Of a stretch of 64,000 nucleotides of DNA, positions 17,836 to 27,640 are shown piece after piece (position 1 is the stretch's first letter; each line of letters starts with the position of its first letter). The DNA lies in contig JAWKZG010000008.1 in assembly GCA_041396125.1 (NCBI GenBank), forward strand, positions 1-64,000. The letters run 5' to 3'. A program made the translations under genes and the position numbers. This DNA comes from JAWKZG01 sp041396125 (GTDB lineage: Bacteria; Pseudomonadota; Gammaproteobacteria; Competibacterales; Competibacteraceae). The notes below the pieces were generated by a model. That model worked only from the letters and a program-made list of their open reading frames with translations. It did not search any database and was not told the DNA's origin.

Positions 17836-19752
17836 ATGAAACTTAAACAGCCGAACGCTCAAGGCAAGTGGGCAGGCCGCAGCGGGCGACTGGTGCAGGC
17901 CCGTGATCGCATGCGGGAAGAGCGCCTGTTCATACGCCGTGCGGTAATCTCGTTTATTTTCGTCGCGCTGGGACTCAGCGCGCTGGTTGGCCGCCTGGTC
18001 TATCTGCAGGTGTTTAATCATCAGTATTTTACTACCCTGTCTGAAAACAACCGGGTCAGCCTGCAGCCGCTGCCGCCGACACGCGGCTTGATCTATGACC
18101 GTAACGGGGTGTTGCTGGCGGAGAACCGGCCTTCTCACCGACTGGAAATTGTGCCGGAGCAGGTTGATGATATAGACGCTACTTTGCAGCGTTTATCAAC
18201 CTATATCACTATCAGCGAGTCCGATCTGCGCCGTTTTCGCCGTTTGGTGGGACGCAGTTCACCTTATGTCGGTACACCGCTGCGTTTTGGTCTGAGCGAT
18301 GCTGAAGTCGCCCGACTGGCCGTCAATCTGCATCGCATGCCGGGCGTTAATATTAAAGCCGATCTGACTCGTCGCTACCCGCTGGAAGCAGTGGCCGGTC
18401 ATATCCTGGGCTATGTTGGCCGGATTGACGAGCGCGAACTGAAAACCATCGACACCAGCCAGTACAGTGGCACTACCCATATCGGCAAAACCGGTATTGA
18501 AAAAACCTACGAAAATGTCCTGCACGGCGAAGTGGGATACCAGCAGGTGGAAACCAATGCGCAGGGACGGGTATTGCGCGTGTTGAGCAAAACCCCGCCA
18601 GTGCCGGGTAAAAACCTGTATCTCACCATCGATATCGAGTTCCAGCGCGCAGCCGAATTGGCGCTGGGCGATTACACGGGCGCTATTGTGGCACTGGATC
18701 CGCGCAACGGTGATGTATTGGCGCTGGTGAGCATGCCGAATTATGATCCCAATCCATTCGTGAACGGGATCGATTATGCAAGCTATAAAGCGCTGAATAC
18801 CTCGCCGGAGCGGCCTCTGTTTAACCGTGCCTTGTACGGCGCTTATCCACCCGGCTCGACCATCAAGCCGATGATGGTGCTGGCCGGGCTGGAAGCAAAA
18901 GTGTTTGACCGGCGCAAGTCTGTTTACTGTCCGGGCTATTTTAAATTGCCGAATCATGACCGGCGCTTTCGCGACTGGCGACGCGGTGGTCATGGCACGG
19001 TCTCGCTGACCAAAGCGATCGTCGAATCCTGCGATGTGTATTTTTACCAGCTGGCGCTGGACATGGGTATTGATCGCATGAATAAACATCTCTCGGAGTT
19101 TGGCTTTGGTCAGCGTACCGGTATCGATCTGTATGGCGAAAAAAGCGGTGTACTGCCCTCCCAGGAGTGGAAGCGCAAAGTGCACAAGCAGCCCTGGTAT
19201 GCCGGGGAAACCATTATTGCCGGCATCGGTCAGGGCTATATGCTGGCTACCCCGCTGCAATTGGCTCATGCAACTGCTGCCGTTGCGATGCGTGGTCAGC
19301 AATTCGCGCCTCAGGTGGTGCATGCGGTGCAAGAGCAGGGCAGTGACAAGCTGCAAATAAAAACGGGCAGCCCGCTGGATCCAGTACATATTGCTGATCC
19401 ACTCAGCTGGGATGTGGTGATCCAGGCGATGGTGAAAGTTGTGCATAGCGAGCGCGGCACAGCCCGGCGGATTGCCAGGGGTATTGCGTATACTGCGGCG
19501 GGCAAAACCGGTACAGCGCAGGTGTTCTCGCTGGGTGAGGAAGAAGAATACGATGCCAAACAGCTCGCTCGCCGCTTGCATGATCATGCGCTGTTTATCG
19601 CTTTTGCACCAGTGGAGCAACCGCAGATCGCGATAGCGGTGATCGCCGAGCACGGCGGCGGCGGCGGCTCAGTGGCAGCGCCAATCGGGCGGCAGGTTTT
19701 GGATGCTTATCTGCTGCAGAATAACCGGCTTACCCAGGGGGCCGACTCATGA
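17836..19752 (+). CDS. mrdA: Penicillin-binding protein 2 (elongasome transpeptidase)
   Basis: PBP2 is the class B transpeptidase that cross-links new side-wall glycan made by RodA. I start at ATG 17836 (638 residues); the open frame upstream runs through the 24-bp repeat and is not family-like. A signal anchor (about residues 33-57) is followed by the pedestal domain (PPTRGLIYDRNGVLLAENRP). The transpeptidase motifs are S341xxK (GSTIKPM), SCD near 398, and KTG at 557-559 (AAGKTGTAQVF). The stop overlaps the rodA start by four bases. Confidence 0.97.
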   Translation: MKLKQPNAQGKWAGRSGRLVQARDRMREERLFIRRAVISFIFVALGLSALVGRLVYLQVFNHQYFTTLSENNRVSLQPLPPTRGLIYDRNGVLLAENRPSHRLEIVPEQVDDIDATLQRLSTYITISESDLRRFRRLVGRSSPYVGTPLRFGLSDAEVARLAVNLHRMPGVNIKADLTRRYPLEAVAGHILGYVGRIDERELKTIDTSQYSGTTHIGKTGIEKTYENVLHGEVGYQQVETNAQGRVLRVLSKTPPVPGKNLYLTIDIEFQRAAELALGDYTGAIVALDPRNGDVLALVSMPNYDPNPFVNGIDYASYKALNTSPERPLFNRALYGAYPPGSTIKPMMVLAGLEAKVFDRRKSVYCPGYFKLPNHDRRFRDWRRGGHGTVSLTKAIVESCDVYFYQLALDMGIDRMNKHLSEFGFGQRTGIDLYGEKSGVLPSQEWKRKVHKQPWYAGETIIAGIGQGYMLATPLQLAHATAAVAMRGQQFAPQVVHAVQEQGSDKLQIKTGSPLDPVHIADPLSWDVVIQAMVKVVHSERGTARRIARGIAYTAAGKTGTAQVFSLGEEEEYDAKQLARRLHDHALFIAFAPVEQPQIAIAVIAEHGGGGGSVAAPIGRQVLDAYLLQNNRLTQGADS

Positions 19753-20891
19753 AACTGGCGTTGTTGCAGGAGCTATCCGCAGTTGATGACGAGCGCACTG
19801 TTGCGCGCGGTCTGATGACGCGCCTGCACCTTGATTTACCGTTGCTGCTGGGTATCTTGACGGTTGCTGTGCTGGGTTTGACTGTATTGTACAGCGCCTC
19901 GCACATGAATCCGCAGCTGGTGGTGCGACAGTGTATTCATGTGCTGCTGGGCTTGATTGTTATGTTCGTGCTGGCCCAGATACCGCCACATTTGATGCGT
20001 AGCTGGGCGCTGTGGCTTTATCTGTTCGGGACGCTGCTGCTCGTCGCTGTGCTGTTGATCGGGTCAGTGGGCAAGGGCGCGCAGCGCTGGCTGGATCTGG
20101 GGGTGATCCGCTTCCAGCCTTCGGAGCTGATGCGTCTGGCGGTGCCGATGATGATGGCGACATATTTCAGCAATAAACCCCTGCCGCCGCGCTTCAAGCA
20201 TATGGTGATCGCGGTTCTGATCACCGGAACACCGTTTCTGCTGATTGTTAAACAGCCGGATCTGGGCACCGCTCTGTTAATTGCGATGTCCGGCATTTTT
20301 GTGCTGTTCCTGGCCGGGCTGAGCTGGTTCATCATTATCGGGCTGGGGGTGGTGGCAGCGACCGGAGCACCCATGTTCTGGACCTTCATCATGCACGATT
20401 ACCAGCGCCAGCGGGTTCTGACGTTTCTCAACCCCGAAAGCGACCCGCTTGGTACCGGCTGGAATATCATTCAATCCAAAATTGCTATTGGCTCCGGTGG
20501 TTTGTACGGCAAGGGCTGGTTGAACAGCACGCAATCGAGGCTGGATTTCCTGCCGGAAAGTTCCACTGACTTTATCGTCGGCGTTTTTGCCGAGGAGTTT
20601 GGCCTGGTAGGGCTGTGTTTGTTGCTGCTGGTGTATTTGTTCATCATCGCCCGCGGGCTGTATATCGCCGGCCAGGCGACCGATGCTTTTTCGCGCTTAT
20701 TGGCTGGCAGTCTGGCGCTGATATTTTTTGTCTATGTGTTTGTCAATGTTGGTATGGTTAGCGGGATATTGCCGGTGGTGGGCTTGCCATTGCCTTTAGT
20801 GAGTTATGGCGGCACGGCGTTGGTGACGATTATGGCGGGATTCGGTATCCTGATGAGTATCGCAACGCATCGAAAACAGGATAGTCGATAG
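19749..20891 (+). CDS. rodA: Peptidoglycan glycosyltransferase RodA
   Basis: RodA is the SEDS-family polymerase that extends glycan strands from lipid II, working with PBP2. The 380-residue protein has about ten transmembrane helices. SEDS signatures include WLDLGVIRFQPSELMRLAVPM, IVKQPDLGTALLIAMSG (with the conserved aspartate), DFLPESSTDFIVGVFAEEFGLVG, and GILPVVGLPLPLVSYGGTALVT near the C terminus. It overlaps mrdA upstream and the mltB start downstream by one base. Confidence 0.98.
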   Translation: MKLALLQELSAVDDERTVARGLMTRLHLDLPLLLGILTVAVLGLTVLYSASHMNPQLVVRQCIHVLLGLIVMFVLAQIPPHLMRSWALWLYLFGTLLLVAVLLIGSVGKGAQRWLDLGVIRFQPSELMRLAVPMMMATYFSNKPLPPRFKHMVIAVLITGTPFLLIVKQPDLGTALLIAMSGIFVLFLAGLSWFIIIGLGVVAATGAPMFWTFIMHDYQRQRVLTFLNPESDPLGTGWNIIQSKIAIGSGGLYGKGWLNSTQSRLDFLPESSTDFIVGVFAEEFGLVGLCLLLLVYLFIIARGLYIAGQATDAFSRLLAGSLALIFFVYVFVNVGMVSGILPVVGLPLPLVSYGGTALVTIMAGFGILMSIATHRKQDSR

Positions 20892-22006
20892 TGAGTAGTC
20901 TTCCATTTTTGGTTAAAAGTCTGAAAGCATCATTACTGGCCGGTGGCATGATGGGGATCCTGGCACTGCCGCTGCCTGCCTGCTCGGTCAATCATACGGC
21001 GAGCAGTGTGCAGTCTGCAGTGCCGCAACGCACCTTGACAACACCTGCACCGGCGCCGATTGTGCTGGCACAGGCTACTCCGCCCGCCAAACCACTGGCC
21101 GGTGCCGGCGTGAACGGATTTATCGATGAGATGGTCGCCAAGCACGGCTTTGACCGGGCTGAGCTGACACGCTTGTTTGCACAAGTTGAAGAACGCGATG
21201 ACATCATTGCCAAGATCAGCCGCCCGGCGGAAAGAACCAAAGCCTGGTACGAGTATCGGGCTATTTTTCTGGATCAGGCACGGATTGATGGCGGGGTGCA
21301 GTTCTGGCGTGATCACCAATCCACCCTGGCACGTGCAACCCAGCAATATGGTGTGCCGGCGGAAATCATAGTGGCTATTATTGGTGTGGAAACCCGCTAC
21401 GGTCGTATCACCGGCAAGGATCCGGTGCTGGAAGCGCTGGCGACTTTGGCTTTCAGTTACCCCAAACGGGCACCGTTTTTCCGTCAGGAACTGGAGCATT
21501 ATCTGATTCTGACACGGGATGAACGCATCGATCCGCTCAGTTTGACGGGTTCCTATGCCGGTGCTATGGGGCTTGCTCAATTCATGCCCAGCAGCTATCG
21601 GGCCTATGCAGTGGATTTTGATGGCGATGGCCACCGCGATCTGTGGCGTAACCCGGTCGATGCGATTGGCAGCGTCGCAAATTATCTGGCAGCGCATGGC
21701 TGGCGTGCCAGTGAGGTGATCGTAACGCCGGCACAGGTACAGGGTGATGGCTATAAAGGTTTGCTTAGCAGCGAGCTGAAACCGGCCTGGTCCCTGCAGC
21801 AACTGGCCCAGGCAGGGGTTACTCCCAGTCGGAATGTGGGTAACCCAGGCGATTCGATCCTGCTGGAACTGGAAGGGCGATCCGGCCTGGAGTACTGGCT
21901 GGGATTTACTAATTTTTATGTCATTACCCGCTATAACCACAGTCGGTTATACGCGATGGCGGTGTATCAGCTGAGTCAGACGATCCGCCAGGCGATAGCC
22001 GGTTAG
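20891..22006 (+). CDS. mltB: Membrane-bound lytic murein transglycosylase B
   Basis: MltB cleaves the MurNAc-GlcNAc bond to form 1,6-anhydro ends, opening the sacculus for growth. The 371-residue protein starts with GTG at 20891. It has a lipoprotein signal with lipobox LPAC (C31) and therefore an outer-membrane lipid anchor. The catalytic glutamate is E167 in IIGVETRYGR. GAMGLAQFMPSSYRAYAVDFDGDG, the calcium-loop-like segment of the MltB family, follows. It is co-directional with rodA and rlpA. Confidence 0.96.
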   Translation: MSSLPFLVKSLKASLLAGGMMGILALPLPACSVNHTASSVQSAVPQRTLTTPAPAPIVLAQATPPAKPLAGAGVNGFIDEMVAKHGFDRAELTRLFAQVEERDDIIAKISRPAERTKAWYEYRAIFLDQARIDGGVQFWRDHQSTLARATQQYGVPAEIIVAIIGVETRYGRITGKDPVLEALATLAFSYPKRAPFFRQELEHYLILTRDERIDPLSLTGSYAGAMGLAQFMPSSYRAYAVDFDGDGHRDLWRNPVDAIGSVANYLAAHGWRASEVIVTPAQVQGDGYKGLLSSELKPAWSLQQLAQAGVTPSRNVGNPGDSILLELEGRSGLEYWLGFTNFYVITRYNHSRLYAMAVYQLSQTIRQAIAG

Positions 22007-22106
22007 CGTACTATTTCAAAGCAAATCAATACGTAATGCAGCATGGTTGGAGGCCGGCGATTGGACAGCAGGCTGCGATCAATGCGTGTGTTGGGGGATA
22101 AGGTTA

Positions 22107-23306
22107 ATGAATCAATTGCAGGTTGATGTTGTCTTGGCCACTTTGTTGGCATTGACCTTGAGTGCATGCAGTTCGGTATCCGACCAGCCAGGGTCGGCGG
22201 GTGCTGCAGTTCAGTCCGGTAACGCCATTGGGCGCATACCGCACGAGCTGCCGCCAAGTCGCTATGGTAACCCCGAGACCTATGAAGTATTCGGTCGCGA
22301 ATATAGCGTACAAACAACCAGCTATGGTTATCAGAAAAGAGGTATGGCGTCCTGGTACGGGCCAAAATTTCATGGCAAGCGTACATCCAGCGGCACACCC
22401 TACGACATGCACCAAATGACCGCTGCGCACAAAACCCTGCCGATTCCCACCTTTGTCCAGGTGACCCGGCTCGATACCGGTCGCAGTATCATTGTAGAAG
22501 TTAACGACAGAGGGCCCTTTGTCGATGATCGACTGATTGACCTGTCGTATGCTGCTGCCAAACAGCTGGATATGGTAGGTCCGGGTACGGCCCCGGTGGA
22601 AGTCAAAGCTTTGCCGCCCTATCAATATCTGGCACGACATCAGGGACCGCGTCTGCAGCCGAGTCAATCGGGCGAATCGATGATCGCAGCGGCGCAGAAC
22701 AGCACACCGGCAACCCCTGCCACGACCTTCACCGAACCCCCTGCGGTAACCTCGGTGACAGGGGCCAGAATGCCGCAAAGTACAGCGGCTGAAACACCGA
22801 CCGTCGCAGCAGTTTATCCAACGCGTCAGAGCGCACCAGCCTTAAAAACAGAGGATCAGACAGCCAGGGGCTCGGTAGCCATAAAACCGGCGGCCAGTCC
22901 TGTATCGCCTGTTGTCGCTTCCGCAGTACCTGCCACTTCAGCAAACAACCCGATAGCCGAGCCGCTGCAGCTGTTGCCGACTGTCTCTGTAGCGGCAGGG
23001 ACTTATACTGCTGCTGCGGCACAGACACCGGAGAGTACCGCGACAACCTCTGCAGGTTCTGCTACTCACAACACGTATCTGCAGGCGGGCGCATTCGCGC
23101 AGAAAGCCAGTGCCGAGCGTTTGCGCACATGGCTGAGTCAGTCGCTGGCCTGGGGCGTTCGGGTTGATTCTACCGCGGATACTGTGCATCGGGTCAGGGT
23201 CGGGCCGCTGCATGATCCGCAGGATATCGCCGAAGTCCAGCTCACGCTGGCTCAACTTGGTATTCAAAACGCTTATCTGGTGACCCAGACTGACCTGGAG
23301 AACTAG
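22107..23306 (+). CDS. rlpA: Septal-ring lytic transglycosylase RlpA (SPOR protein)
   Basis: RlpA is an outer-membrane lipoprotein that trims denuded glycan at the division septum. I start at ATG 22107 (399 residues), where the signal peptide and lipobox LSAC (C21) begin; the preceding 20 open codons are not signal-like. The double-psi barrel carries the catalytic region GMASWYGPKFHGKRTSSGTPYDM and VEVNDRGPFVDDRLIDLSYAAAKQL. A long Ala/Pro/Thr-rich linker (about 190-315) leads to a C-terminal SPOR domain (YLQAGAFAQKASAERLRTWL) that binds denuded peptidoglycan. Confidence 0.95.
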   Translation: MNQLQVDVVLATLLALTLSACSSVSDQPGSAGAAVQSGNAIGRIPHELPPSRYGNPETYEVFGREYSVQTTSYGYQKRGMASWYGPKFHGKRTSSGTPYDMHQMTAAHKTLPIPTFVQVTRLDTGRSIIVEVNDRGPFVDDRLIDLSYAAAKQLDMVGPGTAPVEVKALPPYQYLARHQGPRLQPSQSGESMIAAAQNSTPATPATTFTEPPAVTSVTGARMPQSTAAETPTVAAVYPTRQSAPALKTEDQTARGSVAIKPAASPVSPVVASAVPATSANNPIAEPLQLLPTVSVAAGTYTAAAAQTPESTATTSAGSATHNTYLQAGAFAQKASAERLRTWLSQSLAWGVRVDSTADTVHRVRVGPLHDPQDIAEVQLTLAQLGIQNAYLVTQTDLEN

Positions 23307-23479
23307 CCGCGGTCACCGGAGCCTGGTTTTATTGCTGACGGAAATTTTATTCTTGAAAGCTCCGGGATATACGTTTTGAAACTAACAATAAGTATCCTGC
23401 TGTTTTTCCCTATACCCAAACCGAAGCTGTTTTTATGGTTTCTCAATCAGTTTACTAGTTGTAACTCTATGGTTTATCA

Positions 23480-24643
23480 ATGAAATCGAGTAATGTAATT
23501 TTCTGCGCCAGCCTGGGATTGCTGGCATGGTTGTGTACGACAGTGCCGGTGTTTGGGCAATTGTCGCTGCCGCCGCCTCCCGAGCTGCCCGTCAAAGGCT
23601 ATATTCTGATGGATTTCCACAGCGGCCGGATTCTGGCCGAGCAGAATGGTGATCAGCGACTGGAACCCGCCAGTATCACCAAGCTGATGTCAGCTTATCT
23701 GGTTTATAAGCGTTTGGCCGAAGGCGTTTTGCGCCCGGACGAAGACGTTTCCATCAGTCGCAAGGCGCAAAGCACGGAAGGTTCGCGTATGTTTGTCGAA
23801 GCTGGTACGCGGGTACCAGTAGACGATTTATTGCGCGGCATGGTGGTGCAGTCAGGTAACGATGCCACGGTGGCTCTGGCAGAGCATATTGCCGGCAGTG
23901 AAGCAGGCTTTGCGCAGCTGATGAACGATCAGGCGCGGGAACTGGGCCTAAACGGTTCTCATTTTGTCAATGCCAGCGGCTTGCCGCATGAAAATCACTA
24001 TATGACGGCGTTCGATATCGCCAAGCTCGCACGGGCCATTATCGCGCAGTTTCCGCAATACTATGCGCTGTATTCGGAGCGCAGTTACACCTACAACAAT
24101 ATCACGCAGCATAATCGCAACAAGCTGTTATGGCGCGATTCATCAGTGGATGGCCTGAAAACGGGTCATACCAATAGCGCGGGTTATTGTCTGGCTTCAT
24201 CGGCCAAACGTGGTGATATGCGCCTGATCGCCGTGGTGCTGGGGGCGGAGCAAGAAAACGACCGCTTCGATGCCAGTATCAATTTGTTGAATTACGGTTT
24301 CCAGAATTACGAGACTTACAAGCTCTACGAACGTGGCTATGCACTGACCGATGTACGGGTCTGGAAAGGTTCGCTCAATGAGCTGCCATTAGGGTTTTTA
24401 GAGAACATTTATGTCACTCTGCCGAAAGGACGCTATGACGATATGCAGGCTTCATTGCGCGTCAATTCCATCATTGAAGCGCCAGTGAGCAAAGGTCAGA
24501 TGTTTGGCGCTGTTGAGATCAAACTGGATGACGAAGACGTTGCCAATATTCCTCTGGTGGCTTTGGAAGACGTGTCGGAAGCAGGGTTTCTTGGGAGTCT
24601 GAGCGATCAGTTGTTGTTGATGATCAATTCGTTGTTTAACTGA
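23480..24643 (+). CDS. dacA: D-alanyl-D-alanine carboxypeptidase (PBP5/6 type)
   Basis: This enzyme removes the terminal D-Ala of muropeptides in the periplasm and limits cross-linking. The 387-residue protein has a signal peptide (about 1-26) and the serine penicillin-binding motifs S65xxK68 (SITKLM), S125GN and K227TG. The C-terminal domain ends with an amphipathic helix (SDQLLLMINSLFN) that would attach it to the inner membrane, as in E. coli PBP5. A 173-bp spacer separates it from rlpA, and dat follows 36 bp downstream. Confidence 0.97.
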   Translation: MKSSNVIFCASLGLLAWLCTTVPVFGQLSLPPPPELPVKGYILMDFHSGRILAEQNGDQRLEPASITKLMSAYLVYKRLAEGVLRPDEDVSISRKAQSTEGSRMFVEAGTRVPVDDLLRGMVVQSGNDATVALAEHIAGSEAGFAQLMNDQARELGLNGSHFVNASGLPHENHYMTAFDIAKLARAIIAQFPQYYALYSERSYTYNNITQHNRNKLLWRDSSVDGLKTGHTNSAGYCLASSAKRGDMRLIAVVLGAEQENDRFDASINLLNYGFQNYETYKLYERGYALTDVRVWKGSLNELPLGFLENIYVTLPKGRYDDMQASLRVNSIIEAPVSKGQMFGAVEIKLDDEDVANIPLVALEDVSEAGFLGSLSDQLLLMINSLFN

Positions 24644-24679
24644 TCTGATAGTTTATAAATATTTTGTTTATAAGAAGCT

Positions 24680-25552
24680 ATGAACGAGCAAGCGATAGCC
24701 TTTCTGAACGGTCAGTTCCTGCCACTCTCTGAGGCGCGGATATCACCGCTGGATCGGGGATTTCTGTTCGCTGACGGTGTGTATGAAGTAATACCGGTTT
24801 ATGCCGGCACTATGTTCCGGCTGGAGCCTCATTTACAACGTCTGAACAACAGTCTGGCTGCTATCAGGTTGCCTCTGCAGCAGGACTGGGGCACATTGCT
24901 GACAACCCTGATTGCCCGCAATGGCGGCGGTAATCTGTATTTATACCTGCAGATAACCCGGGGCGCGCCGGCTGTGCGCGAGCATGCGTTTCCAACTGAG
25001 GCGGTCACGCCTACAGTATTTGCCATGGCCCGTCCGCTCAAACCACAACCAGAGCAGGTGCTGAGCGAAGGCATGAGCCTGGCTCTGGTGGACGATCTGC
25101 GCTGGCAGCTATGCCATATCAAAAGCGTGGCTTTGCTGGCTAATGTGCTGGCCCGGCAGGAAGCTGTTGAACGTGGCTGCAATGATGCGTTGCTGGTACG
25201 CGATGGCCATTTGACTGAAACCTCGGCAGGCAATGTGTTCCTGATCAAGGACGGTGTTATCTACACACCACCCAAGGATCAGCATATTTTGCACGGTATT
25301 ACCCGTGAAGTGATTTTGGAGCTTGCCGCCACCAGCCAGATTAGCGTGCGCGAGCAGGCCATCCCAGTCGATTTTCTGGAGCAGGCAGACGAGGTCTGGT
25401 TGAGCAGCACCACGCGCGAACTTGTGCCTGTGACATCTGTCAATAACAGCAGCATAGGCGATGGTAAACCAGGCCCGTTATGGCGACGCTTATGGACGCT
25501 CTACCAGGATGCGAAAGTGCGTGAGTGCGGGCTGCCCACCTCTGAACCATAA
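24680..25552 (+). CDS. dat: D-amino-acid aminotransferase
   Basis: This is a class IV PLP aminotransferase that interconverts D-alanine and D-glutamate-type amino acids. The 290-residue protein has the PLP lysine K148 (CHIKSVALLANVLARQEA) and the class IV motif LTETSAGNVFLIKDGVIYTPP. PLDRGFLFADGVYEVIPVY at the N terminus favours D-amino-acid over branched-chain aminotransferases. Its place directly after dacA fits turnover of the D-Ala released from the wall. Confidence 0.92.
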   Translation: MNEQAIAFLNGQFLPLSEARISPLDRGFLFADGVYEVIPVYAGTMFRLEPHLQRLNNSLAAIRLPLQQDWGTLLTTLIARNGGGNLYLYLQITRGAPAVREHAFPTEAVTPTVFAMARPLKPQPEQVLSEGMSLALVDDLRWQLCHIKSVALLANVLARQEAVERGCNDALLVRDGHLTETSAGNVFLIKDGVIYTPPKDQHILHGITREVILELAATSQISVREQAIPVDFLEQADEVWLSSTTRELVPVTSVNNSSIGDGKPGPLWRRLWTLYQDAKVRECGLPTSEP

Positions 25553-25554
25553 AG

Positions 25555-25824
25555 ATGACCAACGAATCCGACTCCTTATTACAGTTCCCGTGCCCGTTTC
25601 CGATCAAGGCAATGGGGCATAGCAGTGCTGATTTCACCGAACAGGTCTGGCAGATCATCCAGCGCCACGCGCCTGACACCGAACGTTCCGAGTTACGTGT
25701 GCGACCCAGCCGCAATGGTAAATACCTGGCTGTCAGCATTACTGTCAATGCCACCAGTCGTACGCAACTGGATGGTATTTATCAGGAACTGACCGCCCAC
25801 GAACAAGTGGTCATGGCGCTGTAA
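25555..25824 (+). CDS. ybeD: YbeD family protein (DUF493)
   Basis: This 89-residue protein belongs to the DUF493/YbeD family, which has a small ACT-like fold and no settled biochemical role. The signature FPCPFPIKAMGHSSADFTEQVWQII and the LSEVRPSRNGKYLAVSITVNATSRTQLDGIYQEL-type core are visible. In E. coli it lies between dacA and lipB, exactly as here apart from dat, which supports the name. Confidence 0.93.
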   Translation: MTNESDSLLQFPCPFPIKAMGHSSADFTEQVWQIIQRHAPDTERSELRVRPSRNGKYLAVSITVNATSRTQLDGIYQELTAHEQVVMAL

Positions 25825-25830
25825 AACGGC

Positions 25831-26532
25831 TTGACATTGGTGGACATTAAACCGGCAGCGGTGGAACCGGAACTGATCATTCGTGACGTGGGCCTGCGTG
25901 ACTATCTGCCGGTCTGGCGCAGCATGCAGGATTTTACTGCAAGCCGCACAGCCGAGACAGCCGACGAGCTGTGGGTCGTGCAACACCCGCCGATTTTCAC
26001 GCAGGGCCTGAACGGCAAGCCTGAACATTTGCTGGCACCGGGCGAGATTCCCGTTGTGCAGATCGATCGTGGCGGGCAGGTGACCTATCATGGTCCCGGC
26101 CAGCTGATTGTTTATTGCCTGCTCGATCTGCGCCGCAAGCAACTGGGGGTTCGGCAACTGGTCACACTGCTGGAACAGTCGGTCATCGAATTGATGGATG
26201 GCTACGGGGTCGAAGCGTATAGTAAGGCCGATGCGCCGGGGGTTTACGTGGCCGAGCGCAAGCTGGCTTCATTGGGTTTACGCGTGCGGCGCGGTTGCAG
26301 TTATCACGGCCTCAGTCTCAATATTGACATGGATCTCGGTCCTTTTGAGCGCATCAATCCCTGCGGTTATTCGGGCTTACGCATGACCCAGGTACGGCAA
26401 CTCGGTATTGATGCCAGCATACGAGATATTACGAATGATCTGTTGCGCATTATGAGATATTCTATGCGCTATACCGAATATAGCTCCACCCGCGCATGGC
26501 CGCTGTCTGCAGTAGACACGATAAGAGGATAA
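25831..26532 (+). CDS. lipB: Octanoyltransferase LipB
   Basis: LipB transfers the octanoyl group from acyl carrier protein to lipoyl domains. The 233-residue frame starts with TTG at 25831; TTG 25837 and GTG 25840 are alternatives and no ATG exists before the conserved part. The substrate loop RGGQVTYHGPGQ, the general lysine K144 (ERKLASLGLRVRRGCSYHGLSLN) and the catalytic cysteine C178 (INPCGYSGLRMTQ) are all present. lipA follows within six bases. Confidence 0.96.
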   Translation: MTLVDIKPAAVEPELIIRDVGLRDYLPVWRSMQDFTASRTAETADELWVVQHPPIFTQGLNGKPEHLLAPGEIPVVQIDRGGQVTYHGPGQLIVYCLLDLRRKQLGVRQLVTLLEQSVIELMDGYGVEAYSKADAPGVYVAERKLASLGLRVRRGCSYHGLSLNIDMDLGPFERINPCGYSGLRMTQVRQLGIDASIRDITNDLLRIMRYSMRYTEYSSTRAWPLSAVDTIRG

Positions 26533-26537
26533 CAATT

Positions 26538-27539
26538 ATGTCTGACGCCAAGTCCGGCACCCCGCCGGCGAACACGAAATCATCAACCCGTCCTGTGCCG
26601 GTTCAGCGTGGTGTGAAATTGCGCGGCTCGGAAAAAATGGCACGGATTCCAATCAAGATCGAACCCACCCGGCCAGAGCAAAAACTGCGCAAACCCGCCT
26701 GGATTCGCGCCAAATTTCCGGGCACTCCGGAAGTTAACCGGCTGAAGCAGGTGTTACGGGATAATCATTTGCACACAGTGTGCGAAGAAGCCAGTTGTCC
26801 TAATTTGGGCGAATGCTTCGGGCATGGCACCGCAACATTTATGATCATGGGCGATATCTGCACGCGCCGCTGTCCGTTTTGCGATGTAGCACATGGTCGT
26901 CCCAATGCGCTTGACCCTGACGAACCCGCTAACCTGGCTCGTACTATCAAGGCGATGGGCTTGCGCTATGTCGTCATCACCTCGGTCGATCGGGATGATT
27001 TGCGCGACGGTGGTGCGGGGCATTTTGTGGATTGCATCAGCAGCATCCGGCAAGCGTGTCCAGAGGTGAGAATTGAAATCCTGACGCCGGATTTTCGGGG
27101 CCGTATGGACGTGGCGCTGGCATTGATGGAGCAGGCACCACCGGATGTTTTCAACCACAATCTGGAAACCATACCACGGCTGTATAAAAAAGCCCGGCCA
27201 GGTTCTGATTATCAATATTCGCTGACGCTGTTGCAGCAATTCAAGCAATATCACCCACAGGTGCCGACCAAATCCGGTCTGATGCTGGGTCTGGGCGAGG
27301 AGCTGGATGAAGTAGAGCAGGTCATGCGTGATTTGCGTGCGCATGAGGTCAATATGTTAACGCTGGGACAGTATCTGCAGCCCAGCCAATACCATCTGCC
27401 GGTAAGCCGTTATGTAACGCCGGCTGAGTTCGATCATCTGCGCGAAGTGGGTGAAGCACTCGGTTTTTCGCACGTGGCATCCGGCCCGATGGTGCGTTCG
27501 TCCTATCATGCCGATCTGCAGGCCAAGGATGTCGTTTAG
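26538..27539 (+). CDS. lipA: Lipoyl synthase LipA
   Basis: LipA is a radical-SAM enzyme that inserts two sulfurs into protein-bound octanoate. The 333-residue protein starts at ATG 26538, behind an AAGAGG ribosome site. The auxiliary cluster cysteines are C82, C87 and C93 (VCEEASCPNLGEC). The radical-SAM cysteines are C108, C112 and C115 (DICTRRCPFC). The C-terminal PMVRSSYHAD provides the serine ligand. The first 40 residues are a polar, Pro/Lys-rich tail typical of proteobacterial LipA. Confidence 0.98.
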   Translation: MSDAKSGTPPANTKSSTRPVPVQRGVKLRGSEKMARIPIKIEPTRPEQKLRKPAWIRAKFPGTPEVNRLKQVLRDNHLHTVCEEASCPNLGECFGHGTATFMIMGDICTRRCPFCDVAHGRPNALDPDEPANLARTIKAMGLRYVVITSVDRDDLRDGGAGHFVDCISSIRQACPEVRIEILTPDFRGRMDVALALMEQAPPDVFNHNLETIPRLYKKARPGSDYQYSLTLLQQFKQYHPQVPTKSGLMLGLGEELDEVEQVMRDLRAHEVNMLTLGQYLQPSQYHLPVSRYVTPAEFDHLREVGEALGFSHVASGPMVRSSYHADLQAKDVV

Positions 27540-27580
27540 CAGATCTTGACTGTGGGCGCAGCCTCGCTTACCCTAGCGCT

Positions 27581-27640
27581 ATGAATCAATTATCGTTTGA
27601 CCAGCAAATTCTACGACTAAGCAGCCCGGTCGCTCGCTAG
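27581..27640 (+). CDS. Candidate leucine leader peptide of leuA
   Basis: This is a 19-codon frame, MNQLSFDQQILRLSSPVAR, about 240 bp upstream of leuA. Its three leucines use TTA, CTA and CTA, whereas the neighbouring genes use mostly CTG, so the codon choice is marked. Its stop codon lies inside a strong hairpin that is followed by a T-run (27624-27663). Rare leucine codons ahead of a terminator hairpin and a leucine-biosynthesis gene are the layout of a transcription attenuator, as in enterobacterial leuL. The peptide sequence itself is not one I recognise. Confidence 0.6.
   Translation: MNQLSFDQQILRLSSPVAR

Noticed and set aside
18259..19653. Long minus-strand open frame (464 codons) opposite mrdA
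   Set aside because: It mirrors the PBP2 gene, whose motifs are complete. The antisense product has no recognisable domain and a composition typical of shadow frames.
20933..21940. Minus-strand open frame opposite mltB
   Set aside because: It lies entirely over mltB and has no domain features; treated as a shadow.
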